The notes under the pieces are model-generated. The model was not told the DNA's origin. It saw nothing but the letters and a program-made list of their open reading frames with translations, and did not search any database. This document shows positions 4,797 through 6,750 of a stretch of 6,750 bases of DNA, one piece after another. Position 1 is the stretch's first letter; each line of letters starts with the position of its first letter. The stretch lies in NCBI GenBank assembly GCA_029060585.1, contig JAIDTS010000028.1, forward strand, positions 1 to 6,750. The letters are read 5' to 3'. The translations under genes were made by a program, and so were the position numbers. The stretch is from Muribaculaceae bacterium. Lineage in GTDB: Bacteria; Bacteroidota; Bacteroidia; Bacteroidales; Muribaculaceae.

Positions 4797-6750
4797 GAAA
4801 AAATTTCCAGATCCAACGTCCTAACGCGCCGAGGGCGAGGAGATAGATCAGAATTACTGATGCTATGGAGACTGCATTGGCCTTCTTCACGGGTTCAGGA
4901 TCGAAGGTCATCACGATTTCGGAGTCTCCGGCCGGAAGACGTAACGCACGGAGAACGTAGTCGGCCTGGCCGATAGGTGTCTCCTTCCCGTTGACCGTAG
5001 CTTTCCATCCCCAGGGGAAGTATACCTCGGAGAAGAGCGCGATGCCTCCCTTGGCGCTATGAGCCTTATAGGTCAGCTTGTTAGGAGCGTAGGATGTCTC
5101 ATAGATGGTGTCTCCTGCAGATATTGGCAGGGGTGTGCCGATGGTACTTTCGAAATTCTTGTCCGCTACGGCTGTATTCCGGTTTGTAAGACCGGAAAGC
5201 GCTTCCATTTCCTCCTTGGCGCTTCCTACATAAGTCAGCGTGTCGACGAGCCATGCGTTGCCGAATGCGTCTGGATTCTCGCTGTAGCTTCCGTCTGAAA
5301 GGAAATATTTGGCGTTAAGCATATTCAGGACGAAAGGATTCCCCTTGGATATCTGATGCTCGATCAGGTCGTTGTAGCGGGTCAGCTTGGCGGCGTGATA
5401 GCCTCCGATGGTCTTGTGGAAGTAGCTGCTGCGTGCTGAAGAGAATCCCGGGATATCCATCACCCTGTAGTTGCTCTTGTCCTTAAGTATGGCGAGGTCG
5501 GCTTCTGTGGGTACGAAGGCTGCCTCATCGCTTTCGGCTGTCAGGAAGTTGTCGGAATCAACATATCGCTTGTCGACAGTATAGAGGTCGACGAGAACGA
5601 GCGCTGCGAGGCAGCATGCCCAGACGGATGCGTTCTTGATGATCTTCTTCTCCCAGAGAGCTGTAAGAGCTATGCCGAGTAATATGAAAATCAGGGAGCG
5701 CAACGCATCGGAGGAGACCATTCCGAGGCGACCGGCCTCGATGCCTTTCATCACGTTGGCATAGGCCGGATTTGAGAAGGCCCCAGCTTCTTTAAGATAT
5801 GCCATTTCGGAAGATGACCAAGGGTCACCGAATATGGAGGGGGAGAGCCATCCGAGCAGACTGACGATTACACCTCCGCCCATCACGCAGAGGAAAGTCC
5901 ATTTGTATTTGGCACAGAATCCCTCAGTCTTTATTATCTGTCTGACACAGAGAGCCGCTAAGAGCGGGATGCAGAATTCTGCGACCACGAGAATGGAGCT
6001 GACCGTGCGGAATTTGTTGTAGCCCGGGAAATTGTCTATCATGAAATTTGTGAGGCCATTGAAGTTGTGGCCCCAACTGAGCATAATTGTGAAGAGGGTG
6101 GAGGCGAATAGAGCCCATTTCATGGGTGTCTCCCATTTGCCCTCGACCACAAACATGCCTAAGATAGCAAGCAGAAGCACGAAGGCTCCCACATATACCG
6201 GTCCGTTGGTCATAGGCTGGTCGCCGAAATATTGTGGAAACTGGCCTACGAACTGCATTTCCTCAGGGCTGAGATAGCGGTCAGCACCGAGGTCGGTCTC
6301 AGCTACAGAGAGCATCCGGTTCTGCCCGGCGGTGGGCTTGAGAGTGGCGCCCCCCTTGACGTTGGGAATCAGCAGGCTCCAAGTCTCGTCTATGCCGTAG
6401 CTCCAGGCTGTGATGGCCTCCTTGTCCATTCCGACTGCAGCCGGTGCGTTAGGGTCGGTGATGTCAGTGGCCCGTCCGCGCACTGTCTCTTTGCTATATT
6501 CAAGAGAACTGTACAGACTCGGTGAATTGGCAGCTACGCCTATGAGTCCACAGACGATGAGTATTCCGGTGGCGATACCCCACTTCCCGACAGTCTTCTC
6601 CTTGATGGCTATCCAGAGGTAGGCGATAGCAATGGCGAGCATGACGAAGAGGAAATAATAGGTCATCTGCGGGTGGTTGCTCATAAGCTGCATGGCCGAG
6701 AAGAGAGCAGTAAGCGCTCCTCCGGCGAGCCATTTCCCGCGATAGGCGAG
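4786..6750 (-). CDS. YfhO-family polytopic membrane protein, 5' end beyond the window
   Basis: The open frame continues to the window edge. The 19 codons before the first in-window ATG (6693) read on without a stop and look authentic (RGKWLAGGALTALFSAM, then QLMSNHPQMTYY), so 6693 is not the start. The visible 654 residues are the C-terminal part of a protein usually around 800 or more. Numbering from the edge, hydrophobic helices lie near 7-22, 30-49, 57-76, 185-204, 212-226, 249-269, 284-302, 350-366 and 376-390. A large, probably extracytoplasmic domain follows (about 394-619), then a final helix (624-648). Family phrases are EYSKETVRGRATD, AWSYGIDETWSLLIPN, YFGDQPMTNGPVYVGA and EVYFPWGWKATVNGKE. 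YfhO proteins are GT-C-like; Bacillus YfhO takes part in lipoteichoic acid glycosylation. The Bacteroidota substrate is unknown to me. It is the first visible gene of the operon. Confidence 0.93.
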   Translation of the reverse strand, partial: LAYRGKWLAGGALTALFSAMQLMSNHPQMTYYFLFVMLAIAIAYLWIAIKEKTVGKWGIATGILIVCGLIGVAANSPSLYSSLEYSKETVRGRATDITDPNAPAAVGMDKEAITAWSYGIDETWSLLIPNVKGGATLKPTAGQNRMLSVAETDLGADRYLSPEEMQFVGQFPQYFGDQPMTNGPVYVGAFVLLLAILGMFVVEGKWETPMKWALFASTLFTIMLSWGHNFNGLTNFMIDNFPGYNKFRTVSSILVVAEFCIPLLAALCVRQIIKTEGFCAKYKWTFLCVMGGGVIVSLLGWLSPSIFGDPWSSSEMAYLKEAGAFSNPAYANVMKGIEAGRLGMVSSDALRSLIFILLGIALTALWEKKIIKNASVWACCLAALVLVDLYTVDKRYVDSDNFLTAESDEAAFVPTEADLAILKDKSNYRVMDIPGFSSARSSYFHKTIGGYHAAKLTRYNDLIEHQISKGNPFVLNMLNAKYFLSDGSYSENPDAFGNAWLVDTLTYVGSAKEEMEALSGLTNRNTAVADKNFESTIGTPLPISAGDTIYETSYAPNKLTYKAHSAKGGIALFSEVYFPWGWKATVNGKETPIGQADYVLRALRLPAGDSEIVMTFDPEPVKKANAVSIASVILIYLLALGALGRWIWKFFHNS

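Noticed and set aside
6500..6733. 77-codon minus-strand ORF near the right edge and similar + strand ORFs over yfhO
   Set aside because: They are out of frame with the continuous YfhO reading frame, which has family motifs throughout and runs to the window edge.

Overview
The window looks like a chromosomal segment from a member of the Bacteroidota, most likely the order Bacteroidales. The evidence is a large YfhO-type membrane protein with the Bacteroidales C-terminal signature, a GxHSP-type methyltransferase-like protein, Bacteroidales-type XerD wording (NRRGGKMSR, LLGHESLETTEIYVHL), no clear Shine-Dalgarno sequences, TAnnTTTG-like promoter elements and moderate-GC genes separated by AT-rich spacers. 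Genus cannot be resolved from the sequence alone.

Layout. Bases 1-629 hold no long gene. They contain a 275-bp element (39-313) bounded by a perfect 20-bp inverted repeat, with a 36-codon ORF inside it. Next come an AT-rich promoter-like segment and a 42-codon ORF (437-565) for a possible one-helix membrane peptide. Four 8-bp tandem units end 31 bp before the next gene. Bases 630-3071 (+) encode a complete GH94 cellobiose phosphorylase. Bases 3072-3371 separate convergent genes and are packed with small repeats: a 9-bp-stem palindrome, an 11-bp inverted repeat and 7-8 bp tandem units. Bases 3372-6750 are a minus-strand operon read from the right edge: yfhO (5' end outside the window), a small methyltransferase-like gene, then xerD. 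Both gene junctions can be read as 4-bp ATGA overlaps.

How they work together. The phosphorylase would split imported cellobiose in the cytoplasm into glucose 1-phosphate and glucose, saving ATP during beta-glucan use. No transporter or cellulase lies in the window to complete the pathway. The minus-strand operon joins an envelope membrane protein of unknown substrate, an apparently degenerate methyltransferase-fold protein, and the chromosome-dimer resolution recombinase. The link between them looks like co-transcription, not a shared pathway.

The least explained material is non-coding: the inverted-repeat element at the left end, and a recurring theme of 7-8 bp degenerate tandem repeats at gene edges. 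One of these supplies both the last codons of yfhO and the first codons of the next gene. I saw no tRNA, rRNA, CRISPR array, known riboswitch or intact transposase, and no convincing new defence or mobile system.
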